DNA from: CAVPDG01 sp963702535
Lineage (GTDB): Bacteria > Chloroflexota > Anaerolineae > Anaerolineales > UBA4823
Reading direction: 5' to 3'
NCBI GenBank assembly: GCA_963702535.1
Contig: CAVPDG010000007.1
Span: 62,001-126,000 of the forward strand
Length of the DNA: 64,000 nucleotides
The notes under the pieces were generated by a model. It saw only the letters and a list, made by a program, of their open reading frames with translations. It did not search any database and was not told the DNA's origin. Numbering within the stretch: position 1 is the first letter of the stretch; the number at the start of each line of letters is the position of its first letter. Positions 8,597 to 17,412 of the stretch are shown piece after piece. The translations under genes were made by a program, and so were the position numbers.

Positions 8597-10003
8597 ATGC
8601 ATATGAATGATAGCTTTGTTCCCTACACTGACGTAGCCCTCCATCTCCCCCCGATCAAAGCCGGTTTCGTCGGCTTTGGCGAGGTGAACAGCCCGCGCGA
8701 GCTGATCGAGCGCAAGCTGAGCGCCGCCCGCCGCTCGCTGGAAGCGCTGGGCATGCAGCTCATCGCCAGCGGACCGGTGAGCGACGACCCGGCTGGAGCG
8801 GACGAGCAGCGCGCCCGCGAGGAGCTCGCCCGCCAGGACTTCGACCTGCTGGTGGTCTGCCTGGCAGGCTGGATCCCCTCGCATACCGTCATCGATGTCA
8901 TCAGCCCCTTTGCCCACAAGCCGATGGTGCTGTGGGGGCTCACCGGTTATTACGAGAACGGTCGCCTGGTGACCACCGCCGACCAGGCGGGCACCAGCGC
9001 CTTGCGCGACCCGATGGACGCCCTGGGCTTCAAGTTCAAGTACATCTACGACACGATCGATGACCCCGGCGCGGGGGCGGCGAAAGTGCTGGCTTACGCC
9101 GAGGTCGCCCGCGCCGCCGCCCTGCTGCGCCGCTCCCGCATCGGCATGATGGGTTACCGCGATATGCGCCTGTACGCCACGCTGGTGGATGGCGTCTCGC
9201 TGCGCCGCGTCGTCGGCGTGGAAGTGGATGTCTTCGAGACGCTGGAGGTGGCGCAGCGTATGGCGCTGAAGGAAGATGCAGAGGTGCAGGCAGTGCTCGA
9301 CGAGCTGCTCGCCGCCTGGGACTTCGAAGGCGAGGTGGAGCGCGGGGCGTTCGACCAGCCCTTGCGCATGTACCTGGCGGTGAAAGACCTGGTTGCGGAG
9401 CGCGGCTTCAACGGCGTCTCCCTGATCGACGTGGATGGGGTCAAGAAGCTGCTCAAATTCCCGCCGGGGCTGGTGATGTCGCTGCTCGCCGACCGCGACG
9501 GCGTGGCATCCATCCCCGAGAATGACGGTCTTGGCGCGGTCACCCAGCTCATCGTGCGCTACCTCACCGGGCAGGTGGGGGCGTACTTCGAGTTCTATGA
9601 GTTCATGAAAGATCGCCTGCTGGTGGGCGTGCCCGATTTTATCCCCGCCGCGGTGGCGCAGGGCAAGGTGCGGGCGCGGCTATCGCGCTTCGGGCTGCTC
9701 TCCGCCGGGGTGCTCAATATCTCGCGCGTGCGCACGGGGCAGGTAACCCTGTGCCGCCTCGCCAGCCGGGGCGACCGCTACCGCATGCACATCGTCAGCG
9801 GCGAGGCGGTTCCGCCGCGCAGTTGGGAAGAAGCCGGTTGGGACCAGCCCGCGCCGCAGCTTCCAGGATTGGAAGTTGTTTTAGACGGCTCCGTGGAAGA
9901 TTTCGCTCAAAAAGTATTGGGACAGCATTATATAATAGCGTATGGCGACCATCGCCCTCAACTGGAGGATTTTTGCCGGCTGCTGGGGATAGAGGTCATC
10001 TAG
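8597..10003 (+). CDS. L-fucose/L-arabinose isomerase-like protein A
   Basis: A 468-aa protein resembling the FucI/AraA isomerase superfamily: N-terminal Rossmann-like domains (LLVVCLAGWIPSHTV, VLWGLTGYYENGR) and a C-terminal domain near LTGQVGAYFEFYEF. Members interconvert aldoses and ketoses, usually with a divalent metal. I could not confidently place all metal ligands, so activity is inferred. ATG 8597 or 8603. It follows the transporter in the same direction and is one of two such proteins here, with the other at 11090-12478. Confidence 0.75.
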   Translation: MHMNDSFVPYTDVALHLPPIKAGFVGFGEVNSPRELIERKLSAARRSLEALGMQLIASGPVSDDPAGADEQRAREELARQDFDLLVVCLAGWIPSHTVIDVISPFAHKPMVLWGLTGYYENGRLVTTADQAGTSALRDPMDALGFKFKYIYDTIDDPGAGAAKVLAYAEVARAAALLRRSRIGMMGYRDMRLYATLVDGVSLRRVVGVEVDVFETLEVAQRMALKEDAEVQAVLDELLAAWDFEGEVERGAFDQPLRMYLAVKDLVAERGFNGVSLIDVDGVKKLLKFPPGLVMSLLADRDGVASIPENDGLGAVTQLIVRYLTGQVGAYFEFYEFMKDRLLVGVPDFIPAAVAQGKVRARLSRFGLLSAGVLNISRVRTGQVTLCRLASRGDRYRMHIVSGEAVPPRSWEEAGWDQPAPQLPGLEVVLDGSVEDFAQKVLGQHYIIAYGDHRPQLEDFCRLLGIEVI

Positions 10004-10033
10004 ATGCGATATCGAGAGTGAGGGAGAGGATCC

Positions 10034-11014
10034 ATGAAGCGCATAGTCTATGTACTACCTATCATTGCATTGCTGTTCCTGGGCGCCTGCACGCTGCGCA
10101 TGTCGGCGACGCAAACGCCAACCGCCATCGCCCTGAGCACCGATGCGCCGGTTGAGACAGCCGCGCCGGTCAATACCGAAGCGCCGCTGGCGAGCGAGGC
10201 GGCAGCGGTCGAGACCGCCGTGCAGACGCTGGTGAGCGAGGTGCCAACGCAGGCGCCGCCGACCTCAGCCGCACCCACCGAGACGCCCATCAGCCCCAGC
10301 CCGACCGCCACCACCCAGGATCTCCAGGCTGCCGCCACCAAACCGGGTGCAACCGCGCCCGCTCCCACAGCGACCCCCCTGCCAGCCGGCGCCTTCGATC
10401 CTTTCGCTACTTTCGGCAAGCCCACCTATGAGAACCCCATGGAGTTCCCCAATATGTGGGAATGGGCGCCGCCGGATACCAACCGGCTGCCGGACAACTC
10501 GCGCATCCGCTTGCAGTTCAAGGACGGGCAGCTCTACGTCACCGGTAAGCGCCCGGAGTTCAGCACCTGGTGGTTCAGCGGACATTTCCTGAATGACGCC
10601 TACCAGCAGATGACCTTCAACACCCAGGATTGCTCCGACGATGACGCCTACGGCATGATCCTGCGCGGTCCCAAGCGCCTTTCGGGACCAGCCTACGGTT
10701 ACGTGGTGTATTTCACCTGCGATGGCAAGATGGGCGCTTTTAGATTGGATGATCCCCAGCCGTGGAATATCGAAGAGCTGCTGGACTCTAAGCCGTTCGA
10801 TGCCATCAACAGCGGGGCGGGCGTGCAGAATGTTCTCGGTGTGAACGCCGTGGGGGATACGATCACCATCTACGCCAATGGGATCAAGATCGGCGAGTTC
10901 CAGGACGACCATTTTTCCAAGGGGCGCTTTGGTGTCTTCGTGCGCGCCGCCAAACCGGATGCCTACACCTACCGGGTGACGAACCTGGCTTACTGGGACC
11001 TCAGCGGAGAATAA
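10034..11014 (+). CDS. Lipoprotein with Thr/Pro linker and concanavalin-like domain
   Basis: A 326-aa exported protein. Lipobox LGAC lies at about residue 19; residues 25-120 are a Thr/Ala/Pro-rich linker; the C-terminal 200 residues resemble a LamG or 3-keto-disaccharide-hydrolase-type beta sandwich (GVNAVGDTITIYANGIKIGEF). Such domains bind or cleave glycans at the cell surface. It lies between the two isomerase-like genes, which fits a role in carbohydrate capture. Catalytic residues were not identified. Confidence 0.75.
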   Translation: MKRIVYVLPIIALLFLGACTLRMSATQTPTAIALSTDAPVETAAPVNTEAPLASEAAAVETAVQTLVSEVPTQAPPTSAAPTETPISPSPTATTQDLQAAATKPGATAPAPTATPLPAGAFDPFATFGKPTYENPMEFPNMWEWAPPDTNRLPDNSRIRLQFKDGQLYVTGKRPEFSTWWFSGHFLNDAYQQMTFNTQDCSDDDAYGMILRGPKRLSGPAYGYVVYFTCDGKMGAFRLDDPQPWNIEELLDSKPFDAINSGAGVQNVLGVNAVGDTITIYANGIKIGEFQDDHFSKGRFGVFVRAAKPDAYTYRVTNLAYWDLSGE

Positions 11015-11019
11015 AATTA

Positions 11020-11064
11020 CCGAAAAAATGGGTAACAATGTGGGCTGTGCTGCCCATTTTTCGG
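11020..11064 (+). terminator. Hairpin terminator or repeat after the lipoprotein gene
   Basis: CCGAAAAAATGGG and GCCCATTTTTCGG form an imperfect stem five bases after the stop; the right arm contains five Ts. The same CCGAAAAATGGG core forms the hairpin at 13621-13674, so it is both a candidate terminator and part of a small repeat family. Confidence 0.5.
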
Positions 11065-11089
11065 CAACCACTTGATTTTGGAGGAACTG

Positions 11090-12478
11090 ATGACATTAAA
11101 ACCGAAGATCGGTGTGCTGGTGCTGGCGTTATTGGAAGACGACTATAACAAAACTGCTCACGTGCGCCCCATGGCGCAGCAAGCCGCCGACCTCATCGGC
11201 GGCATCCTGGCGGACTACGGCGAGACGGTCTGCCCGCCCCTGGTCGAGGAAGAGCACCAGGCGGAAGCCGCGGCGCAGATGTTCAACGCCGCCGGCGTGG
11301 ATGTGATCGTCGCCGTGGAGGTGGCATACACCAAAGGCGCCGTCCCGCTGCGCTGCTTCCTCAATACCAGCGCACCGGTGGTGGTGTGGAACACGCAGCA
11401 GATCCGCTTTCTGCCCGAAGACGCCGATTTCGACCTGATCATGGTCAACTCCGGCATGTGCGGCGTGCCCGAGATGACCTCCGCCCTGCTGCGCATCGGT
11501 CGCCCGTTCTGGGTGGTGAGCAGCCATATCGACGACCCTGCCGGCAGGCAGGAGCTGGGCGAGCACATCCAGGCGGCGGGCATCCTCTCCCGCCTCAAAC
11601 GGCGGCGCCTCGCCATCATGGGACACGCCTTCGAAGGCATGACCGACCTGATGGTAGACCAGCTCAGCCTGCGCACCGATGTCGGTCCCGTCTGCTGGCC
11701 CGTGGAGCCGGAGAAGATCGCTCTGGCATTTGAAGCGCTGCCCGCCGCTGAGGTGAGCGCGCTGGCAGCCAGGGAGAAGGAGCGCTACAAGGTGCAGATG
11801 GACGCTGCCCTCTTCGAGCGCTCGTGCCGCCTGGCTTTAGCCCTGGAGAAGGTGCTGCGCGATGGCAATTTCGACGCCCTGGGCTCCTTCGACCAGGTGC
11901 TGCTCACCGACCCACGTGTGGGTATCATCAACTCCTACGGCACCGGGCGCCTATGCGAGGTTGGCCTGCCCGCCGCTCCGGAGGCCGATATCACCACCCT
12001 GACCGCCATGCTCATCCTGCAGGACCTCACCGGGCAGTCCACCCTGCTGGAGAACTACATCATCGATTACGACCGCGAAGCCATGATCCTCTCGCACGAC
12101 GGGCACGGCAACCCGGCGATGGCTGCTAAAGCGGGGGACGTGGCGGTGAAGCACAGCATCTACTACCAGGGTGTGCACGGTTTCGGGGCGGGCTTCGAGT
12201 TTGCCTACGCCCCCGGCCCGGTGACGAACCTGGCGCTGGTCAGCGTCGGCGGGCGCTGGCGGCTGATCGTGGCGGAAGGCGAGTCCATCGCCATCCAGCC
12301 ACGCCCGGTCTCGGCGCCGCAGATGCTCTTCAAGCCCAAGAAGCTGGGCATCAACGCCTGGTGCAATGGCTGGCTGACCGCCGGCGCGCCGCACCACATG
12401 GCGCTGGCTTACGGTCACCTGGCGGATAAGCTGCGCCGCCTGGCGAGCATGGGGGGCTGGGACTACTACGAGGTGTAA
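11090..12478 (+). CDS. L-fucose isomerase-like protein B
   Basis: A 462-aa FucI-like protein. The ATG at 11090 is preferred for its GGAGG site. The N-terminal half has Rossmann-like segments (VDVIVAVEVAYTKGA, AIMGHAFEGMTDLMV). The C-terminal half contains the fucose-isomerase C-terminal domain with LILQDLTGQS, YDREAMILSHDGHGN and HHMALAYGH, where acidic and His residues typical of the metal site occur. Closer to authentic L-fucose isomerase than protein A. The two may be separate isomerases or subunits of one enzyme. Confidence 0.8.
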   Translation: MTLKPKIGVLVLALLEDDYNKTAHVRPMAQQAADLIGGILADYGETVCPPLVEEEHQAEAAAQMFNAAGVDVIVAVEVAYTKGAVPLRCFLNTSAPVVVWNTQQIRFLPEDADFDLIMVNSGMCGVPEMTSALLRIGRPFWVVSSHIDDPAGRQELGEHIQAAGILSRLKRRRLAIMGHAFEGMTDLMVDQLSLRTDVGPVCWPVEPEKIALAFEALPAAEVSALAAREKERYKVQMDAALFERSCRLALALEKVLRDGNFDALGSFDQVLLTDPRVGIINSYGTGRLCEVGLPAAPEADITTLTAMLILQDLTGQSTLLENYIIDYDREAMILSHDGHGNPAMAAKAGDVAVKHSIYYQGVHGFGAGFEFAYAPGPVTNLALVSVGGRWRLIVAEGESIAIQPRPVSAPQMLFKPKKLGINAWCNGWLTAGAPHHMALAYGHLADKLRRLASMGGWDYYEV

Positions 12479-12583
12479 TTTGGCTTGTTTTGGCCGGTTG
12501 AACCGCACTTCGCCGGAAAATATCATGATCTGTTGGAGGGGCGCACCGCCGTGCGCCCCTCCAAATTTTATTATCTCCAGGCT

Positions 12584-13620
12584 ATGGATCGCGTTTACCA
12601 CCTGAAAGGCACACCCTACGAGATCGGTCTGGCGATGGGGCAGGCGCTGGGTGCGCGGCTGGGGGAGAACATCACCCGCTACATCCACGAGCGCATCCCA
12701 GCCGGGATGCCCTTCAAAGTGCAAGCCTGGCGGCGCGGGGCGCTGCCCTGGCTGCGCGAGCTGCCGGAGCGCTTCCTGGAGGAGCTGGAGGGCTTGTCTG
12801 CCGGGTCGGGTCTGCCGCTGCAGCGCCTGGCGGAATGGAACTACATCGAAGAAGCGCTGGACAGCCAGTGCAGCGGGGCGATCGTCACCTCCGGCGGGCA
12901 CGCCTGGGTGGCGCGCAACAACGATACCTATGCTCCCGGCATGTGGGGCTATGTCACCATCCGCGAGGTGACGGGTCGTATCCCCACTATCTGCTTCGGG
13001 CTGGAGGGGGATGTCTTCACGCCCACCGGCGTCAACCGCGAGAAGCTGTGGCTGCATTACAACTGGCTGCCCGTCTGGGATCTGCCCGAGGCCGGCGAGC
13101 GCCATCTCCCGGGTTATGCCTTCATTGTCGAGGCGCTGGAGACCTGCCGCACGCTGCAAGATGTGGAGCGCTTGTTGCTGCGCCAGCCACGCTCAGGCGG
13201 CATGCTGCTCTTCGCCCTGGACGGCAAGACGGACGAGTTCGCCCTGTACGAATGCACCTGCCACGGTTACTTCAAGCGCCAGCCGCTGGATGGCTGGATC
13301 GCCGGCGCCAACCACTACTGCGCCCTGGGCAGCGACTCGGGCGAGGAGGATGATCAGCCGTTTAGCTCGTTGCGCCGTTTGCGCCGCCTGGAGGCGTTAG
13401 CCGCCGGCTCTGGACGCCCTCAAAGGAGAGCTCGCCGGTGGCATACCTGGTTCGCCTGCTGGCGGATGACGAGATCGAGCGGCGCAGCGGGGAGCTGCAG
13501 ACGGCTTATTCGAACGTCGCCTGCCCGGCGACGGGGGAGATCTGGTACACCTTTGGCGGCTACCCCTCCGCCAGCCAGGGGGATTGGCGGCGGTTGGATT
13601 GGCCGTGGGATATTGGATAA
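12584..13620 (+). CDS. C45/acyl-CoA:6-APA acyltransferase-like Ntn hydrolase, frameshifted
   Basis: From ATG 12584 (MDRVYHLKGTPYEIGLAMGQ) the product matches the peptidase C45/AAT family: autoprocessed Ntn hydrolases that use an N-terminal Cys to cleave amide bonds. The likely nucleophile is the Cys of DSQCSGAIV, followed by the AWVARNNDTY region. The frame changes between about 13395 and 13437: the C-terminal part (AYLVRLLADDEIERR to the stop at 13620) is read in another frame, while the original frame runs on as low-complexity sequence to 13690. One indel explains this. It follows isomerase B, with a hairpin immediately after the corrected stop. Confidence 0.7.
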
Positions 13621-13674
13621 CCGAAAAATGGGATGCAGCACGGGTGACGCCTGTGCTGCATCCCATTTTTTCGG
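13621..13674 (+). terminator. Rho-independent terminator ending the sugar module
   Basis: CCGAAAAATGGGATGCAGCA pairs with TGCTGCATCCCATTTTTTCGG across an 11-15 base loop, directly abutting the corrected stop of the Ntn hydrolase. It contains six Ts in the right arm. It shares its outer core with the hairpin at 11020-11064. Confidence 0.65.
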
Positions 13675-13791
13675 GAATCCTATCCATTAACAAGTAGGGT
13701 GGGTTGGCGGTGAACTTACATAGCGTCTCTCGCTGCATTCCCTGCACCTGCAATAAGCACGCTGAGCCAACTTCCCGGTTATTACGGACTG

Positions 13792-14659
13792 TCAGCGTAG
13801 CTCATCCAGTAGCGTTTCGGCATCTTGCTGACCCTCCGCTGAGAGGCCCAGCTCTAATGCCCTCTCCAGGTCGACGATGGCGCTCTCGTTGTCGCCTCTG
13901 CCAATGTAAATCCTTCCCCGGTAGAAGTAATAGTCAGCGCCCTGCGGATCCAACTCTATTGCCCGGTTGTAATCGGAAAGCGCCCGGTCGTAATCACCCT
14001 GATCCTCGTAGGCGCGCCCCCGGTTGCAATAGTAATTCGCAACCGTTGGATCAAGCTCGATAGCCCGGTTATACTCAGAAATTTCTTTGTCGGGCTCTCC
14101 GATGGCGTAATAGGCGAGCCCCCGGGCGTTATAGTCGTCCGCATCCTTGGGATCCAGCTTGATAGCCCGGTTGTAATCGGAAAGAGCCCGGTCGTAGTCA
14201 CCCTCATCCTCGTATGTACGCCCTCGGTAGACGTAATAGTTAGCATCTTGCGGATCCAACTCTATTGCCCGGTTGTAATCCGAGAGCGCCCGATCGTAAT
14301 CACCCTGGTCCTGATAGGTACGTCCCCGGTTGTAATAATAAACCGCAACCGTTGGATCGAGCTCGATGGCGCGGTCATACTCAGCAATTTCTTTGTCAGA
14401 ACTCTCCGAGATAGTAATAGACGAGCCCGCGTTTGCTGTAGTAATCTGCTCTCTGTGGATCGAGCCAGATAGCGCGATTATATTCCGCGAGAGCGCGCTC
14501 GTATTTCCCTTGATCTGCATAGGAGTCACCCAGGGTAATGAAGAACTCTGCATCCATTGGTGAGGCAAGAGTATTTACCAGCCGACATGCTACCCCAAGA
14601 CCGAGGAGTAGAAATCCCAGAATGAGCAATCCCGAGTGGTGAACCACGCTTCTGATCAT
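13792..14659 (-). CDS. Membrane-anchored TPR-repeat protein, frameshifted
   Basis: From ATG 14659 with a GGAGG site the product has one N-terminal membrane segment (LLILGFLLLGLGVACRLV) and then an array of 34-residue tetratricopeptide repeats (YDRALSDYNRAIELDP pattern, about seven). The frame breaks at about 14400, where the first part ends YYLGEF and the second resumes SDKEIAEYDR. A sister repeat reads GEPDKEISEYNR without a break, so a single extra T is the likely cause. TPR arrays mediate protein-protein contacts. Several repeats are nearly identical at DNA level, with a 102-bp period. Confidence 0.75.
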
Positions 14660-14739
14660 GGATAACCTCCTTATGCGCCTCCTATTATAGACCTACCCGC
14701 CCTGAAACCCCAAGGGCGGGCAGATCAGGAAACAGGGTT

Positions 14740-15306
14740 CTATTTGCAGGCGTAGACCTCCCACGCCTTATTCCCCTTGACTTTCCATGTTTCATTGTAG
14801 GTCTTTCCGCAGACGGTGATTGAGACCTTGTACGTATCAGCCACCCAGGAGAAAGTCTTGGTTTGGCCCGGGGCTAAATATTCCGAATAGCTCACCCAGC
14901 CCTTCAGTTTGATCGTCACAGGCTTGGACAGATCCTTGTTTTCCCATGTCCAGTTCGCCATCTTGCACGGCGCAATTTTCAGGGTGGCTACCTCGCCCTG
15001 GACCTTCAGGTTGCCCTTTTGGGTTTTATTCAAGCAGCCTTTATAGCTGTATGTATATTTACCCGCATCCAGCTTCTTGGTGATCGTCGCCCCCTTTGGC
15101 ACCGAAATGGTGAGGGACTGTTTTCCTTTCAGGGAGACTGTAATCTCTTTAGGCGTTGGATTGGTAATGGTCAGGTTGATCGACGTGCCTGCAGCTGCTT
15201 GATCCTGCGCACTGGCTGCCGAGGCCGTATTTGCCATTGCCGGCGCCCAGGCTGCAAATACAAACACGAGCGCCAAAAATACGGTCAGGACTTTCAAGGT
15301 TTTCAT
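14740..15306 (-). CDS. Small secreted protein of unknown function
   Basis: A 188-aa protein starting at ATG 15306 behind GGAGG. A Sec signal peptide (VFLALVFVFAAWAPAMA) is followed by a Ser/Ala linker and a beta-rich, Lys- and Trp-containing domain with four to five cysteines (YKGCLNKTQKG, IAPCKMANWTWENK, VCGKTYNETWKVKG). No family recognised; the immunoglobulin-like strand pattern and PTPKEITVSLKG hint at a surface beta-sandwich. It sits alone between the TPR gene and a pseudogene. Confidence 0.7.
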   Translation of the reverse strand: MKTLKVLTVFLALVFVFAAWAPAMANTASAASAQDQAAAGTSINLTITNPTPKEITVSLKGKQSLTISVPKGATITKKLDAGKYTYSYKGCLNKTQKGNLKVQGEVATLKIAPCKMANWTWENKDLSKPVTIKLKGWVSYSEYLAPGQTKTFSWVADTYKVSITVCGKTYNETWKVKGNKAWEVYACK

Positions 15307-15474
15307 GGCTTATTCCTCCATCTTGGCAATCAAGAACATTTTTCATCCGTTGCTGGCATCCTCATGGCGAATTTGGCTGTGCTCTCCACATGAGGCGCTG
15401 CTTTGTACGCATCACACTGCGCACACAACATGTACTCTCACCGCCGTATACATGTATTTTTTTATTTTCTCTGA

Positions 15475-15775
15475 TCACCCTACCTTTCCCCCCTCCAAAG
15501 TCCTGCTGGGATTGATACCAACGGTGGCAATTCCTTGCCTGGTCGCAACGTAAATCGTTTTGCCGGGGGATGCCTTGCCGATGGTGCCATTGATCGTGGC
15601 GCATGGGCTTCCTGTGCTCAGGCAGGTATTGTCATCGCTGCCGCCAGGCGCCACGTACCAGGACCCGGCGGCGCGGGCGGGTTGCAAGGTTGGGGATAGG
15701 AATTAGTAAGGAGGAGGTGAATTCAATGCCCAGGATAACGGTCCAAGCCACTCTCAAAACGGAGTGTGTTTTCAT
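15475..15775 (-). pseudogene. Remnant of a secreted parallel beta-helix protein
   Basis: An ATG at 15775 with AGGAG upstream opens a signal-peptide-like frame (MKTHSVLRVAWTVILGIEF). After a frameshift near 15690 the sequence reads QPARAAGSWYVAPGGSD, then CATINGTIGKA and GKTIYVA, the start of the right-handed beta-helix/DUF1565-type domain common in Chloroflexota surface proteins. It stops after about 70 residues where such proteins normally run for hundreds. The region upstream (15806-15893) is duplicated before the lipoprotein at 24649-25407. Confidence 0.6.
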
Positions 15776-15805
15776 AATTTGACTCCTATATCTCAACCAC
15801 GAAGG

Positions 15806-15893
15806 ATTTCATTGATTTGATTTGACATAAGTTTAGCAGGGGTACGTTTTATGCCTGTCTAACGGACCGTTACGCCAGCGTTAATAGGATGCC
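15806..15893 (-). promoter_or_regulatory. Conserved upstream element with TAACG repeats, copy 1
   Basis: This segment aligns closely with 25434-25525. On the minus strand both contain TAACG, a second TAACG exactly 11 bases later, then AGACAG, AACGTA and CTGCTAAACT (possible -10). Direct repeats with an 11-bp period are the usual binding pattern of SARP-type winged-helix regulators. Here it precedes the beta-helix remnant. Confidence 0.6.
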
Positions 15894-15978
15894 ATGGGCT
15901 TGAACAGTGCATCTTGAGAGCAGATTGGTAGTTCATATTGTTTGCCATAGAAATGTTTGTCATCGGAATTCGAGTAAA

Positions 15979-16569
15979 TTATGGGTTGAATTTGTCCGGT
16001 GGGACGTTCACGTTGATGCCGAAGAGATGCCAGCCATCTCCTTCCTGTTCGAGCACAGCTGCGAAATCCCCGGTAAATCCGTCCGCGTAGGTAATCATCC
16101 CATCCACATGAGCCACCACGCCCTGTGGCATATCGGGATTCGAGTCAGAGTTGACCCCGATATTGAAATTGTTAACGCTCAGACTTTGATAGTCTTTGAA
16201 CACCAAGTAATTATTACCCTCCAAACCTATCTCAATATCGGCTAAAGACACGCTTCTTTTAGCGCGGGTCGAAAAGAGCGTATAGGCATTATTGGCGTCC
16301 TGATCAGCCATCGCCCGCATATACTCATCGATAACAATTTCGACCTTTGGCTCTTCCGTCATCATCTTAAATACCCCCGTGCCTATAAGTCCGGCAATCC
16401 CCACGAGCACGCTGATACAGCACAAACCCACGAGCAGCGCCCCAATAATGAGGAACACCTTCCGGTTGGACTTATTAACTGGAATGGGTTTAGGCGTTTC
16501 CATTGTCCCTGTTCCATCTGGTATGGCAGTTTGTTCTGGTTGAAGCGCTTGCGGTTGAAAGTCATTCAT
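15979..16569 (-). CDS. Single-pass membrane protein with extracytoplasmic domain
   Basis: A 196-aa protein. Residues 1-35 are polar and Pro-rich, 36-65 one hydrophobic helix (VFLIIGALLVGLCCISVLVGIAG), and 75-196 a compact alpha/beta domain (VIDEYMRAMADQDANNAYTLFS, then beta strands) resembling NTF2-like or DUF4864-type domains found outside the membrane. Good GGAGG site before ATG 16569. Probably transcribed with its minus-strand neighbours. No enzymatic motif is visible. Confidence 0.65.
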   Translation of the reverse strand: MNDFQPQALQPEQTAIPDGTGTMETPKPIPVNKSNRKVFLIIGALLVGLCCISVLVGIAGLIGTGVFKMMTEEPKVEIVIDEYMRAMADQDANNAYTLFSTRAKRSVSLADIEIGLEGNNYLVFKDYQSLSVNNFNIGVNSDSNPDMPQGVVAHVDGMITYADGFTGDFAAVLEQEGDGWHLFGINVNVPPDKFNP

Positions 16570-16632
16570 GGTTTCCTCCTTGATGCGGCAACTGTTTAAG
16601 TGACTTCTGAATTCGTTACTCGCAGGGATAGT

Positions 16633-17328
16633 CTATTTGCTGCTTGTGCGAGGATTGCCTCTCCTGAATAACCTGAAAATGCCGTACCCCAGCAGGATAA
16701 GAGACCCGGGAGCGGTAAACGAAGCCAGGCTCCATCCAAACCAAAGGCACCAAATGAGGCCTACCACGATTACAATGCCACCCAGCAGGATGAGGGGGGA
16801 TGGTTTGCCAGCTCGCCTTTGTGATTTACTGCTCCGATCAACAGGAGTTATTTCCGGCTGAGACCCTTGACGTTGAATGTCGGTCTCAAGCATCCCCCCC
16901 GAAAGCGGCGGCTGTTTTCGCGCTTTTTGTTTCAATCTGAGATAACCACCCAGCGCTGCCAATAATGGCGTGGTGATCAGGGTTAAAATTGCCAGGTAGA
17001 GAGGGTCTGTGGATAGGCTGCAAACAGCCAACACCAGGGCTAGCAAAGAGGACAGCGCACCATTGAGCAGCTCATCGTGTTTTGCGATCGTTGCGGCGGT
17101 GTAGCCGCCGAGCATCGAAAAAAGCGACATCACCAAAAAGGTAATCGCGACAATATACGGATTTGTTAATCCAGCTTCAGCAGCATTCGCCGGCATTGCT
17201 GTGCCCGATGATGCTAAAAAGAGCCCGATTATGACCCCCACAACAAGGCTAACTATCGTTCTTCCGGCGACTGCTACAATTGAGCCAGTAACCACACCGA
17301 TTACAGAAACTTTTTTAAGGGATTGCAT
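16633..17328 (-). CDS. Multi-pass membrane protein of unknown function
   Basis: A 231-aa protein with AAGGAGG before ATG 17328. Hydrophobic segments lie at about residues 10-40, 57-78, 88-105, 108-130 and two between 178 and 225; a polar cytoplasmic-type loop (130-175) separates the two membrane halves. Composition resembles generic YrzE/TIGR04086-like membrane proteins, but I cannot assign a family. It follows the RCC1-type gene on the same strand, separated by a terminator. Confidence 0.65.
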   Translation of the reverse strand: MQSLKKVSVIGVVTGSIVAVAGRTIVSLVVGVIIGLFLASSGTAMPANAAEAGLTNPYIVAITFLVMSLFSMLGGYTAATIAKHDELLNGALSSLLALVLAVCSLSTDPLYLAILTLITTPLLAALGGYLRLKQKARKQPPLSGGMLETDIQRQGSQPEITPVDRSSKSQRRAGKPSPLILLGGIVIVVGLIWCLWFGWSLASFTAPGSLILLGYGIFRLFRRGNPRTSSK

Positions 17329-17372
17329 GTTATCCTCCTTCTTATCCGGTTAGTAAACCTTTTGCACAGCCG

Positions 17373-17405
17373 AGGAGCCCGTTTTCTGGGGGAAAACGGG
17401 CTCCT
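17373..17405 (-). terminator. Hairpin terminator after the RCC1-repeat gene
   Basis: AGGAGCCCGTTTTC pairs with GAAAACGGGCTCCT around a five-base loop, just after the minus-strand stop at 17413. The T-run is weak, so termination efficiency is uncertain. Confidence 0.55.
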
Positions 17406-17412
17406 GCAACGG

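Noticed and set aside
11951..13159. 402-aa minus-strand ORF opposite isomerase B and the Ntn hydrolase
   Set aside because: Spans two real plus-strand genes, biased composition, no conserved motif.
13792..14568. TPR repeats considered as tandem DNA repeats or a CRISPR-like array
   Set aside because: The 102-bp period matches 34-residue protein repeats in frame; there are no spacers.
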